DNA of 64,000 nucleotides, from assembly GCF_036010325.1 (NCBI RefSeq), contig NZ_CP108549.1, forward strand, positions 3,472,001 through 3,536,000, written 5' to 3'. Positions 41,360 through 48,981 of this stretch are shown piece after piece. This DNA comes from Streptomyces sp. NBC_01210 (GTDB taxonomy: Bacteria > Actinomycetota > Actinomycetes > Streptomycetales > Streptomycetaceae). The stretch's first letter is position 1, and every line of letters starts with the position of its first letter. The position numbers were made by a program, and so were the translations under genes. The notes below the pieces were generated by a model. It searched no databases and was not told the origin of the DNA. It saw only the letters and a list, made by a program, of their open reading frames with translations.

Positions 41360-42025
41360 TCAGTTCAGAGCGTCGATGGCCTTCACGATCAGCGCCCGTG
41401 CCTCCTGCCCGTACACCGCCACGCTCCGCAGCTCCTCGAACGCCTTCAGGTACAGGGCGATCTCGCTCGGCTGAGTGATGTTCACCTGCGCGGACAGCAG
41501 CTCGACCGACACGAGGGTGTCGTCGTACATGTGGAACGTCTCCTGCGGCCAGATCCGGCGCTGCCGGGTGGCCATCGGGATCACGCCGAGGCAGACAGAC
41601 GGCAGAGCGCCCGCCGTGAGGAGGTAACCCAGCTGCGCGGTCATCGCGTCCGCGTCGCCGAGCCGGTAGTGCAGAGCGGCTTCCTCAACCAGGAGAACGA
41701 ACCGGTGTCCCTGCTCGTGGATGACGCGGGAGCGCTCGACTCTGGCAGCAGCTGCCTCGGCCCCGTCGTTGGGGATCTCGCGGAAGTCGGCGATAGTGCT
41801 CAGCAACGCAGCTGCGTAGCCCTCGGTCTGCAGGAGGCCGGGGACCAGCGTCGACGAGTAGACGCGGAACAGCTGGGTGTCGTGGAACAACTCCACGTAG
41901 TTGTCCTGGAGTTGCTTCAGCCCACTGCGCACCTGGTGGCGCCACTCGCTATAGATCGACTCTGCGTTGAGGGGCCGGGCGATTTCGCGGGCAGCCTGCG
42001 CAGACGAGGACGTGGAGCTGGGCAT
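41360..42025 (-). CDS. DUF5753 protein lacking its HTH (truncated WhiJ-like paralogue)
   Basis: Protein of 221 aa from ATG 42025. It aligns with DUF5753 of the neighbouring XRE protein (42650-43498): SSTLVPGLLQTEGYAAALLS, VLLVEEAALHYRLGDADAM, ARALIVKAIDALN. The ~75-residue N-terminal HTH is absent and replaced by a short Ser/Ala leader. It may be a decayed copy, or act as a DNA-binding-deficient modulator. It is last in a four-gene minus-strand series with its DUF6879 partner 19 bp upstream. Confidence 0.75.
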   Translation of the reverse strand: MPSSTSSSAQAAREIARPLNAESIYSEWRHQVRSGLKQLQDNYVELFHDTQLFRVYSSTLVPGLLQTEGYAAALLSTIADFREIPNDGAEAAAARVERSRVIHEQGHRFVLLVEEAALHYRLGDADAMTAQLGYLLTAGALPSVCLGVIPMATRQRRIWPQETFHMYDDTLVSVELLSAQVNITQPSEIALYLKAFEELRSVAVYGQEARALIVKAIDALN

Positions 42026-42044
42026 ACCTGTCCGTTCCTTCCTG

Positions 42045-42572
42045 CTAGTGGATCTGATACTGGCCGTGTGGGATCGCGCGTGTCCACACGGCCTCAAAGG
42101 CTTCGGCACACAGCTTCGCGGCGGCCGGGTCGTCACTGATCTCCCCGCCCATGGACGATCCGTCGCCGGCGAAGTGGTTCCAGCGCACCCAATGATTGTC
42201 GAAGAGCCAGAAGTCGTTGCCGGGCAGGGCGATGTCCGAGGCGCGGCGACGTGGCAGCCACCGCACCTGCTCACCGGCTGCGATGTTCGTGAACGTGCCG
42301 GAGTGCTCGTACTGGATGTACTCGCTGACCGGCTCGGACACGATGCGGGCCCGGCGGACGACTACACCGCGGGCGACCGTCTCTGACATGAGGTCGAGCC
42401 ACGGCCGCCACCAGGACGCGCGGTCGGCGGGATCATGACGGAAACCGCTCTTCCATGCGGCGAACGGACCCGCCTCATAGTCGACGGCATAAGAGTCACG
42501 CATCTCCAGATGCACGGCGGAGCGTGTGCATCCATGGATCAGTTTGTCGAATGTCGGAACGCTCGACTGCAT
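42045..42572 (-). CDS. DUF6879 family protein (copy B)
   Basis: Protein of 175 aa. The family core is AVHLEMRDSYAV, the segment ARGVVVRRARIVSEPVSEYI and the next residues QYEHSGTFTNIAAGEQVRWL, then DIALPGNDFWLFD. Some DUF6879 proteins pair with XRE-DUF5753 regulators. About half of the residues match copy A at 43510-44034, showing the two-gene module was duplicated. Function unknown. Confidence 0.85.
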   Translation of the reverse strand: MQSSVPTFDKLIHGCTRSAVHLEMRDSYAVDYEAGPFAAWKSGFRHDPADRASWWRPWLDLMSETVARGVVVRRARIVSEPVSEYIQYEHSGTFTNIAAGEQVRWLPRRRASDIALPGNDFWLFDNHWVRWNHFAGDGSSMGGEISDDPAAAKLCAEAFEAVWTRAIPHGQYQIH

Positions 42573-42649
42573 CGCACGCCTCCCTGATCACGGGGAACTT
42601 CGCGGCGCAAGGCCGCCGAGCCGATAGTCGTCCTCGTCGAACATGTCTG

Positions 42650-43498
42650 TCAGGTCAGAGCCTCGATGGCTCTCACTATCAGCGCCCGTGCCTCCGCTCC
42701 GTACACCGCCTGCCGGTGCAGCTCCCCGAACGCCTTCAGGTACTGGACAACCTCGTCCGGCGCGGTGATCTTCACGGAGGCCGACAACGGCTCATGGTGT
42801 ACCCGCTCGTCGTCGAAGACTGTGAACGTCTCGATGGGCCACATGGAGCGCTCTGCACCGGCCGGGATGACGCCCAGCGACACGGACGGCAGATCCATCA
42901 CCGAGAGCAGTGAGCCGAGTTGGCCGGCCATCGTTCCGGCATCTCCGATGCGGTAGTGCAAGACCCCTTCCTCGATGACGATCGCGAGGCGCCGATTCCC
43001 TTGCCGAACGAGACGTGAGCGATCCATACGTGCGTTGACGGCTTCGGCCACGTCGTCCGGGAGGCCGCGGAAGGTGGCGATGGCCTGCAGCAGCGCCGTG
43101 GCGTAGCCGGGCGTCTGCAGGAAGCCGGGCACCACGTTGGAGCAGTAGACCTTGAGGTGTTTGGTCCGCTTGTACAGCGGAAGGTCTGCCTGCTGGAGGC
43201 GTTTGAGCCCGGTGCGCTGAAGCCGCCTCCACTGGACGTACATGGAGTCGGCTTGCCGGTTCGCCGCAACGAGGTCGGGCGCCTGCCCGTCGGCTCCGCA
43301 GGCGAGGCACCACAACCTGATGTCCGCATCGGACGGTGGCGTCTTGGCGCTCTCGATGCGCGACGACTTCGACTCGTGCCATCCGCAGCGAGCCGCCAGC
43401 TCCCGCTTGGTGATGCCCGCGTCCAGCCGTACCTCCCGCAGCCGCTCGGCAAGCGCGGCGCGTGCGGATTGCACGCTGGACGACGCGGACTCGGTCAT
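42650..43498 (-). CDS. XRE-family regulator with DUF5753
   Basis: Protein of 282 aa. HTH at about 15-70 (ERLREVRLDAGITKRELAAR, then CGWHESKSSRIESAK). DUF5753 at about 100-280 with CSNVVPGFLQTPGYATALLQ and YGAEARALIVRAIEAL. WhiJ-like. It lies 11 bp downstream of DUF6879 copy A and is followed by the second DUF6879 + DUF5753 pair, so a (DUF6879-XRE) unit seems to have doubled in place. Confidence 0.88.
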   Translation of the reverse strand: MTESASSSVQSARAALAERLREVRLDAGITKRELAARCGWHESKSSRIESAKTPPSDADIRLWCLACGADGQAPDLVAANRQADSMYVQWRRLQRTGLKRLQQADLPLYKRTKHLKVYCSNVVPGFLQTPGYATALLQAIATFRGLPDDVAEAVNARMDRSRLVRQGNRRLAIVIEEGVLHYRIGDAGTMAGQLGSLLSVMDLPSVSLGVIPAGAERSMWPIETFTVFDDERVHHEPLSASVKITAPDEVVQYLKAFGELHRQAVYGAEARALIVRAIEALT

Positions 43499-43509
43499 GT
43501 GCCCGCGGA

Positions 43510-44034
43510 CTATCGGATCCGGTACTGATCGTGCGGGGTTGCGCGATCCCAGACGGTTTCGAACGCGGCAGCACAGAGCTTCAGTATGGCCGGGGCTTCC
43601 GTGAGCTCGTCTTCCACCACGGCGCCGTCGCCGTCGAAGTGGTGGACCCGAAGCAGAGCGCCGTCGAAGAGCCAGAAGTCATTCCCAGGAAGGGCAATGT
43701 CTGTGGCCAGCCGACGTGGCAGCCAGCGCACTTGCTCGCCTGCGGTGACGTTGGCAGTCGTGACGTAGTGCTCCCACTGGATGTATTCGCTCACAGGCTC
43801 GGAGACGATACGAGCCCGCCGGATGACGACCCCGCGGGCGACCGCGTCTGCGATCGTCTGGTCGTAGGCATGCCACCACGTCGCCCGGTCCTCCCAGTCG
43901 ATGCGGTCTCCGCGCCGCCAGGCTTCGAAGCGCTCGTTGTCGGCGTAGCTGTCGCGCATTTCAAGGTGCGTGGCGGACGTGTGAGAGCTGGCCAGCAGCT
44001 CAGCGAAGCTCGGGGTTTCCCCGCTCGATCGCAT
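43510..44034 (-). CDS. DUF6879 family protein (copy A)
   Basis: Protein of 174 aa; conserved blocks TSATHLEMRDSYADNERFEA, RRARIVSEPVSEYIQWEHYV and LATDIALPGNDFWLFDGALL. Its start lies within the readthrough extension of the small upstream gene (44000-44260), so translation of the two was originally coupled. Paired with the XRE-DUF5753 gene 11 bp downstream. Confidence 0.85.
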   Translation of the reverse strand: MRSSGETPSFAELLASSHTSATHLEMRDSYADNERFEAWRRGDRIDWEDRATWWHAYDQTIADAVARGVVIRRARIVSEPVSEYIQWEHYVTTANVTAGEQVRWLPRRLATDIALPGNDFWLFDGALLRVHHFDGDGAVVEDELTEAPAILKLCAAAFETVWDRATPHDQYRIR

Positions 44035-44260
44035 CGCACGCCTTCCTGATCACCGGCACCATGCGCGCCGGAATCCTGATGATGGCCTCAGTCTCCGGCA
44101 CGGATCCGTTCGCCGGGCTGGTCGCCTCGCATTCAGCAACTGTTCCGGCGTCAGGCTTTCAGCCCTGGAAGAGCAGCTCCCGCGCCTCTTCGTCGGCCCA
44201 CACTGTCGGGCAGTGATCGCGGTCTGTGTCTGGATCGATGCCGATGAACCGTAACGCCAT
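44000..44260 (-). pseudogene. Small conserved actinobacterial gene with an in-frame TGA
   Basis: From ATG 44260 the frame reads MALRFIGIDPDTDRDHCPTV, then WADEEARELLFQG, and meets TGA at 44159-44161. It then continues KPDAGTVAECEATSP and ETEAIIRIPARMVPVIRKAC to a second stop at 44000. Relatives of ~85 aa from XRE/DUF6879 loci have Trp at the TGA position (LFQGWKxD), so TGG to TGA is the simplest account. Either the gene is dead (33 aa product) or it is read through. The family is recognised from memory. Confidence 0.65.
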
Positions 44261-44457
44261 GTCGACCTCCAACGCCTGGTTGCGTGCTCGGACTTGCATC
44301 ACTTTCAGGCTATTGCCGCAGACCGTCAAGGTCGTGAACCGGCCAGGTACAGGTCAGATCCATTGCTGTGCAAGTTGGTGCAGGTTTATGGCGGACGCAG
44401 GGGCGCGATTCCTACCGTCGGCATCAGAGCTGATCGCCGACGAGGGGCCAGGCCGTG

Positions 44458-44607
44458 ATGACGTTGAGGGTGTACCGCGTGGACGCCGCGACCCGCCGTC
44501 GGCGCGAGACCTACAGGCTGACGATCCCGACGAGCGACCCCGAGCGGCTCCCGGACTCCCTCACCTTTCCGCCGTGCGCCTGCCCCCGCTGCAGGGCCGC
44601 CCGGTGA
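44458..44607 (+). CDS. Small Cys-containing protein (49 aa)
   Basis: ATG 44458 opens MTLRVYRVDAATRRRRETYR and the protein ends in PPCACPRCRAAR. The C-terminal CxCxxC could bind zinc. Its stop overlaps the GTG start of the next gene (GTGA), so they are co-translated. Family unknown. It has normal codon periodicity and is first in a plus-strand run of small genes. Confidence 0.5.
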   Translation: MTLRVYRVDAATRRRRETYRLTIPTSDPERLPDSLTFPPCACPRCRAAR

Positions 44608-44798
44608 CCGCGTCCACGGCCGACGCGCGCGTGCTGCCCGCGGCCGGAGATCTGAGTTGGGAGCAGTACGCCGGGCGAGCCTGCGTCTGGTGCGGCAAGC
44701 CGTTGACCGTCGGCGCGCGCAGTGTCGGCACAGCACGCGGCCGGGAAGGCGTCCACGTCCTCGACATCGAGGTGTACGCGGGCCCGTGCTGCCCGTAG
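44604..44798 (+). CDS. Small Cys-rich protein (64 aa)
   Basis: GTG 44604 start by overlap with the preceding gene. The sequence has QYAGRACVWCGKPLTVGARS and ends YAGPCCP. CxxC plus the terminal CC suggests a zinc site. Similar small CVWCG proteins are common in Streptomyces accessory regions but have no known role. A strong hairpin follows at 44816-44859. Confidence 0.55.
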   Translation: MTASTADARVLPAAGDLSWEQYAGRACVWCGKPLTVGARSVGTARGREGVHVLDIEVYAGPCCP

Positions 44799-44815
44799 CC
44801 ACCGACACCAGAGCT

Positions 44816-44859
44816 CCGCCTCGGCCGACGACTCCGGCCAGGAACCCCGGCCGAGGCGG
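44816..44859 (+). terminator. Strong hairpin between small genes
   Basis: Perfect 12-bp arms CCGCCTCGGCCG (44816-44827) and CGGCCGAGGCGG (44848-44859) with a 20-nt loop, 17 bp after the stop codon of the CVWCG gene. Either a terminator or an attenuator for the following gene. Confidence 0.6.
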
Positions 44860-44940
44860 TGATGGGACCCCCTGAGGGACCCGCGTGCACGACGGCGTGA
44901 GGGGAGGCCTCGCGCCGAGGACGCACCCAAGGAGCATCAC

Positions 44941-45378
44941 ATGACCGCTCTCGCAACGGAACAGATCACCGGCCGGCAGCTCGTCGACTCCAACCTCTTC
45001 GAACGGCTCGTCACCTTCCTCGAGTTCGAGGAGGAGATGGACCGGCCCCAGGCCGAACGCGTGATGGACCAGGCGCTCGCCTTCATCGACATGGCCGGGC
45101 ATCGCAGCGACGTACCGCTGTCCCCGTCTCGGAAGGTCGACCCGGGCCGGCACGCCTTCATCCTGCACAGCCGCGAGTACGCCGACTTCTGTCACCGCCG
45201 GTTCGGCTCGTTCCTGCACCACAACCCGTTCAAGGGCCGGCGCCTGCGCGACGGCATCGCCATCAGGCGCACCGTCCGGGCCATCGGGGAGATGGGTTAC
45301 GTCGTCGACCACGAACTGTGGGGCACCGCCGCGGACTGCAACCCGCCCGCCTGCTGCGGCGACGGCGACGGCTGCTGA
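44941..45378 (+). CDS. Uncharacterised 145-aa protein with Cys-rich C-terminus
   Basis: ATG 44941 follows AAGGAG. Helical N-terminal half (LFERLVTFLEFEEEMDRPQA), then DPGRHAFILHSREYADFCHR and RRFGSFLHHNPF, a pattern of conserved His, Tyr and Cys suggesting metal binding. The end reads AADCNPPACCGDGDGC, four Cys in the last 14 residues. Homologues are frequent in actinobacteria as glycine-rich-domain-like proteins of unknown function (from memory). It shares a short operon with the next gene, 70 bp on. Confidence 0.6.
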   Translation: MTALATEQITGRQLVDSNLFERLVTFLEFEEEMDRPQAERVMDQALAFIDMAGHRSDVPLSPSRKVDPGRHAFILHSREYADFCHRRFGSFLHHNPFKGRRLRDGIAIRRTVRAIGEMGYVVDHELWGTAADCNPPACCGDGDGC

Positions 45379-45448
45379 CCCGATCCCCCGCGCGGCCCGT
45401 CTCCCCCAGCGGGCCGCGCACCCTCGAGCGCAGAACGGAAACCCGCCC

Positions 45449-45823
45449 GTGGCCACCCTGCTCTCCGCACGCAGCCGCCTCACCGTCTTCCCGCTGGAGG
45501 GCCTGACCGTCGCGTACACCACACAGTCGAGCGACTCCCGCAGCCTCGGCGACATCGCCATCGTCGGCGTGACCGACCCGGACACCGTCACCGGCGACCA
45601 CCTGTGGCGACTGGCCGCGAGCATGTACAACAACCCGCCCACCGTCCAGACACAGGCCCGGTGGATCCTCACCCAATGCACCAGGGCCCGCACCGTCAGG
45701 GCGACCTCGCACCGTGATCTGGCTGACGCGAAGTGGACCGGCGACCTGACCCGCGAGGTCCACGTCGACGCCCTCTTCGCCAACCACGCCATCCTGCGTA
45801 CGGGTCGTCTCACCGTCGAATGA
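45449..45823 (+). CDS. Uncharacterised 124-aa protein
   Basis: GTG 45449 start. No domain recognised; mixed alpha/beta with IAIVGVTDPDTVTGDHLWRL in the middle and one Cys (ILTQCTRAR). It follows the 145-aa Cys-rich protein in the same direction and precedes a strong terminator, so it is the last gene of this small-gene run. Confidence 0.55.
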   Translation: MATLLSARSRLTVFPLEGLTVAYTTQSSDSRSLGDIAIVGVTDPDTVTGDHLWRLAASMYNNPPTVQTQARWILTQCTRARTVRATSHRDLADAKWTGDLTREVHVDALFANHAILRTGRLTVE

Positions 45824-45905
45824 CGGCTCGAGCGGCCGCCGGCTCGGCTCTGTCCGGGCCGTCAGGTTCGGTTTCGTCCCGCGGACGGGCCGTCGACAGT
45901 TGAGA

Positions 45906-45948
45906 AGCCTGGTGTCCCGCGCACGAACGGTGCGCGGGATACCAGGCT
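45906..45948. terminator. Strong intrinsic terminator between convergent genes
   Basis: Nineteen-bp arms with a single mismatch: AGCCTGGTGTCCCGCGCAC at 45906-45924 and its complement at 45930-45948, with a 5-nt loop. It serves the small-gene run on the plus strand and possibly the collagenase gene on the minus strand. Confidence 0.85.
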
Positions 45949-45985
45949 CTCCTGGCTCAGTTCTTGCCGGTGGCCGAGGCCCCGG

Positions 45986-47959
45986 TCACCGGCCGCTCCG
46001 GACCGGCAGTTGGCCGCAGTCGCCGCCGGCGCACTTGCTCAGCCAGTCGGCGAAGTCGGCGTCGTACTTGGTGCCGATGGTGTCGCGGAGCAGGCTGTGG
46101 GCCGCGTCGTACTCGCCCGCGCGGTAGTGGCCGAGCAGGGTGGCCACGTCCCCGGGGTGCGACTGGAGCATGTAACGGACGCCCAGATAGCCCCACTGGT
46201 AGATACGGGTGGTGTCGGCGTTGTCGTAGGTGGTCCCGAAGAGCTGGCTGAGCTTGTAGGTGTTCTTGCCCGCCTCCTCGATCGCCCTGTCGTAGGTGAC
46301 GCCGCGGTACGAGTAGGAGACGTACTCGGCGAAACCCTCGATCCACATCACGGTCGGCGTGGTCTGCCCGGCTGCGAAGTCGCCGTACATGTCGTAGCGG
46401 CCGTCGAGGTAGTGGGTGTACTCGTGGTTGAGGTTCCAGATCTGGAAGGCGCCGTCCTGGGCCCGCTGCTCGTAGGCGATGAAGCGCGGCTGGTTGCCCT
46501 CGGCGGCCGGGTCACCCTCCAGGTATATGCCGCCGTTGTTGGTGTCGACGCCGAAGACGACACCGGCGTAGGTCTTGTAGTCGGTACTGGAGTTGAAGGC
46601 GACGATCTCGATGCTGGTGTTGTTGTCGTCCTTGACCGGACCGTTGTCCTTGACGATGTTGTGGAAGACCGGGTCCTGCTTGAGGACGCTGTCGCACGTG
46701 GCCGACAGTTCGGACGCGGTCAGCTCCTGTGCGAGGATCTTCACGCTCGGACCGCATGCGTGTTTGACCGTCAGCACGGCTGCGCGCACACGGTTCTGCA
46801 GGTCACAGGTGTCGTACTCGGCACAGTTCTCCTTGTCGTGCTCGTCCGTCATCTCGGCGAGGCCGACCCAGAGCGGGGCGGTGCGTCCAGTGATCTCGCT
46901 GCGGCCGAGCAGCTCCTTGACCAACGGCTTGACGGTGTCCTTGAGGTCGGCGTGCCGCAGGAAGCGGCCGAGTTCGCGTCCGGCGTTGCTGGCCAGGTAG
47001 GACTTGTCGGTGCCGAGCAGATCGTCGTGGGCGACGGCGAAGTCACGCAGTCCGGTGAGAACGCTCGGGTCCGCCTTCACGGCTTCCACGAACTCCGGCA
47101 GCTGGTGGCCGCGGAAGAGCACGGTGTAGGTGTTGTTGACCGCCGCGAGCATCCCGTAGAACGGGTCGTACGACGAGTTGTAGTCCTTCTGCAGACGCTT
47201 GACCACGTCGAGGTGACGGGCGTTCTCTTCGGAGCTGTCGATCAGGGTGACCGTCTCGGCCAGGGTTTCTCCGTTGGCCTCGGTGACGTCGAAGGCGTGG
47301 GACGAGCCGAAGAAGGCATCCAGGGCGCCCTGAATGGCGCGCTTCAGCGTCGGGCCGTATTCGCCGACGTTCTCCGGCTGGTTGTACTGGATGTAGTAGC
47401 CGGCGCGCAGGTACAGCACCACCTGGGTTGCGAAAGTGCTGTTGTCCCCCGGGTAGTTGGTCGCGACATCCTTGAGTGCGTTCGCCACCGTGACCATCTG
47501 TTCCTCGCGGAAGAGGGCCTTGGAGTCCTCACCGGTCACGCTGAACAGCGTGTTGATGCAGGTGATTTCCGACTGCTTGATCTGCTCGACCAGGGCAGCG
47601 CCGGTCTTCGAGGTGAAGTCGCTGACGTTGCAGTCCGCCGCGGCCTTCGCCGCAGCGCGGGCCCGCTTGCGCTCTGCGGCGTTCTGGGCCGCGGGGAGCG
47701 GAGGGCGTTGCGCGGGGTTCGAGGTCTTCGTGGCCGATCGCGCGGGGGTGACGGCGTGTCCGGGTGCGAGATCGGCGGCAAGCACGGTGGCGGAGGCGGG
47801 CTGTGGGGCGGGAGCCGACCTCGGTGCGGGCTTGGGTGCCCCGGCGCCGGCCGGGGCCGCCGCGCCATGGGGGGCGAGCATCGTGAGCCCCAGGCCGGCG
47901 GCGGCCACGGTAGGTGTCAGCAGTTGGGCGAGTTTCCTGAGGGTGGGGGGTCTGCGCAT
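45986..47959 (-). CDS. Secreted M9-family (collagenase-type) metalloprotease
   Basis: Protein of 657 aa. ATG 47959 is chosen because it opens a signal peptide (RRPPTLRKLAQLLTPTVAAA, cleaved near HGAAAPA). A Pro/Ala-rich segment is followed by the M9 N-terminal activator domain (about 145-410) and the catalytic domain with zinc motif HEYTHYLDGRYDMYGD and downstream Glu in WIEGFAEYVSY. Streptomyces and clostridial collagenases usually end with PKD and collagen-binding domains; this one stops soon after the peptidase domain (CAGGDCGQLPVRSGR), so it may cleave soluble or gelatin substrates better than fibrils (inferred). Confidence 0.92.
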   Translation of the reverse strand: MRRPPTLRKLAQLLTPTVAAAGLGLTMLAPHGAAAPAGAGAPKPAPRSAPAPQPASATVLAADLAPGHAVTPARSATKTSNPAQRPPLPAAQNAAERKRARAAAKAAADCNVSDFTSKTGAALVEQIKQSEITCINTLFSVTGEDSKALFREEQMVTVANALKDVATNYPGDNSTFATQVVLYLRAGYYIQYNQPENVGEYGPTLKRAIQGALDAFFGSSHAFDVTEANGETLAETVTLIDSSEENARHLDVVKRLQKDYNSSYDPFYGMLAAVNNTYTVLFRGHQLPEFVEAVKADPSVLTGLRDFAVAHDDLLGTDKSYLASNAGRELGRFLRHADLKDTVKPLVKELLGRSEITGRTAPLWVGLAEMTDEHDKENCAEYDTCDLQNRVRAAVLTVKHACGPSVKILAQELTASELSATCDSVLKQDPVFHNIVKDNGPVKDDNNTSIEIVAFNSSTDYKTYAGVVFGVDTNNGGIYLEGDPAAEGNQPRFIAYEQRAQDGAFQIWNLNHEYTHYLDGRYDMYGDFAAGQTTPTVMWIEGFAEYVSYSYRGVTYDRAIEEAGKNTYKLSQLFGTTYDNADTTRIYQWGYLGVRYMLQSHPGDVATLLGHYRAGEYDAAHSLLRDTIGTKYDADFADWLSKCAGGDCGQLPVRSGR

Positions 47960-48422
47960 GGCGATGGCCTCCAGGCCGGTCGGCAGCCGTGCGTGGGGCA
48001 CGGCGGTGGGGGGTGCGGACCGTGATGGCAACGGAAGTTGAGCACTCCCGGAGCTGTCATGCTCGCGGAAAGTGTGACCGTACAATTTCACAGTTCACAT
48101 GGCAGTGAAAGAGGGCTGCAAGCAACCCAAAGAACTGATGAGTCGTCAGAAAAGGATCCTGTCGGGGACCTTGAGATTCCCGGACGGAACTAAGTGATCG
48201 CTGGGCAAGCTCATGCCGGTTTCGAGGGACGACCGTCGACCCTGAGGTGAGCCGGTGCCCCTCCATCCCCACTCCGGTGCGCGGATTCCGCCCCGGACCG
48301 CGCGGGTGGCGCGGGCGAGCAATCCCGGTGGCACGACGGCGACATGAGTACGGGACCGGCTGGACGGGCCGTACGGGCCCGCTCCCTGGTCACACTCGAA
48401 GAACCCGTGCGGCCCCGCCATG
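47960..48422. other. Collagenase upstream region and adjoining gap
   Basis: No gene seen in these ~460 bp. A symmetric element TTTCAC (48086-48091) with GTGAAA (48105-48110) lies about 130 bp upstream of the collagenase start and may be a regulator site. Confidence 0.4.
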
Positions 48423-48775
48423 TCACGGCCGGTTGCGTGCCCATGGTCGGCGGGCAGGACGGAAGTCCTCCTCCATCAGCAGGAACGCCGACACGGCCTC
48501 CGTGAACTCCTCCGGCGCCGCATGGCGGATCAGATGTCCAACCGGGATGGTGACCACCCGTCCGCCGGGGACGCGGCGGGCCGGCTCGACGATGCCGCCC
48601 CGGGGCACATGGCTGCGTGGGCCGCCGGCCACCACGAGGGTCTCGGCGGTGATCCCGCTGAGTCGCTCCAGCCACCTGGGGTCAGGCACGTCGATCTGCC
48701 TCCTGACAGCCGGCACCATCTCCCAGTCGAAGGCCAGGTCGCCGTCCGGCCTGGTCGGGGTGGTCCGCTCCCGGG
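48423..48775 (-). pseudogene. C-terminal fragment of an alpha/beta hydrolase
   Basis: The minus strand reads RPDGDLAFDWEMVPAVRRQI, RLSGITAETLVVAGGPRSHV and VVTIPVGHLIRHAAPEEFTE, the lid and final acid/His part of an alpha/beta hydrolase (His in PVGHLIR). The N-terminal part with the nucleophile is absent, and homology begins near 48775. A truncated gene. Confidence 0.65.
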
Positions 48776-48981
48776 GACGCGGGAGCGGAACGTCCTCCGG
48801 GACGAGCCGGCTACGGGCCCGTCGATCGGCCGTCAGAGGGAGCCGGAAACCCTGTCGGACGTCCCGGAGTGCCCGCCCTCACGGCCGTGGATACGTTGAC
48901 CGCGCGGCCGGGTCGTCCGGCAGGCGGGTCCGGGGATGCCCCGGACCCACGGTGTGAGTACCGCACGGGAACGGATTCGGA

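Noticed and set aside
46010..48025. Long plus-strand open frame (671 codons) across the collagenase gene
   Set aside because: Antisense shadow typical of GC-rich codon bias; the minus strand carries a signal peptide, zinc motif and family-wide similarity, while the shadow shows no domain.
48423..48719. A complete small hydrolase gene starting at 48719
   Set aside because: Similarity continues upstream of that codon to about 48775 without a start and lacks the nucleophile half, so it is a fragment.
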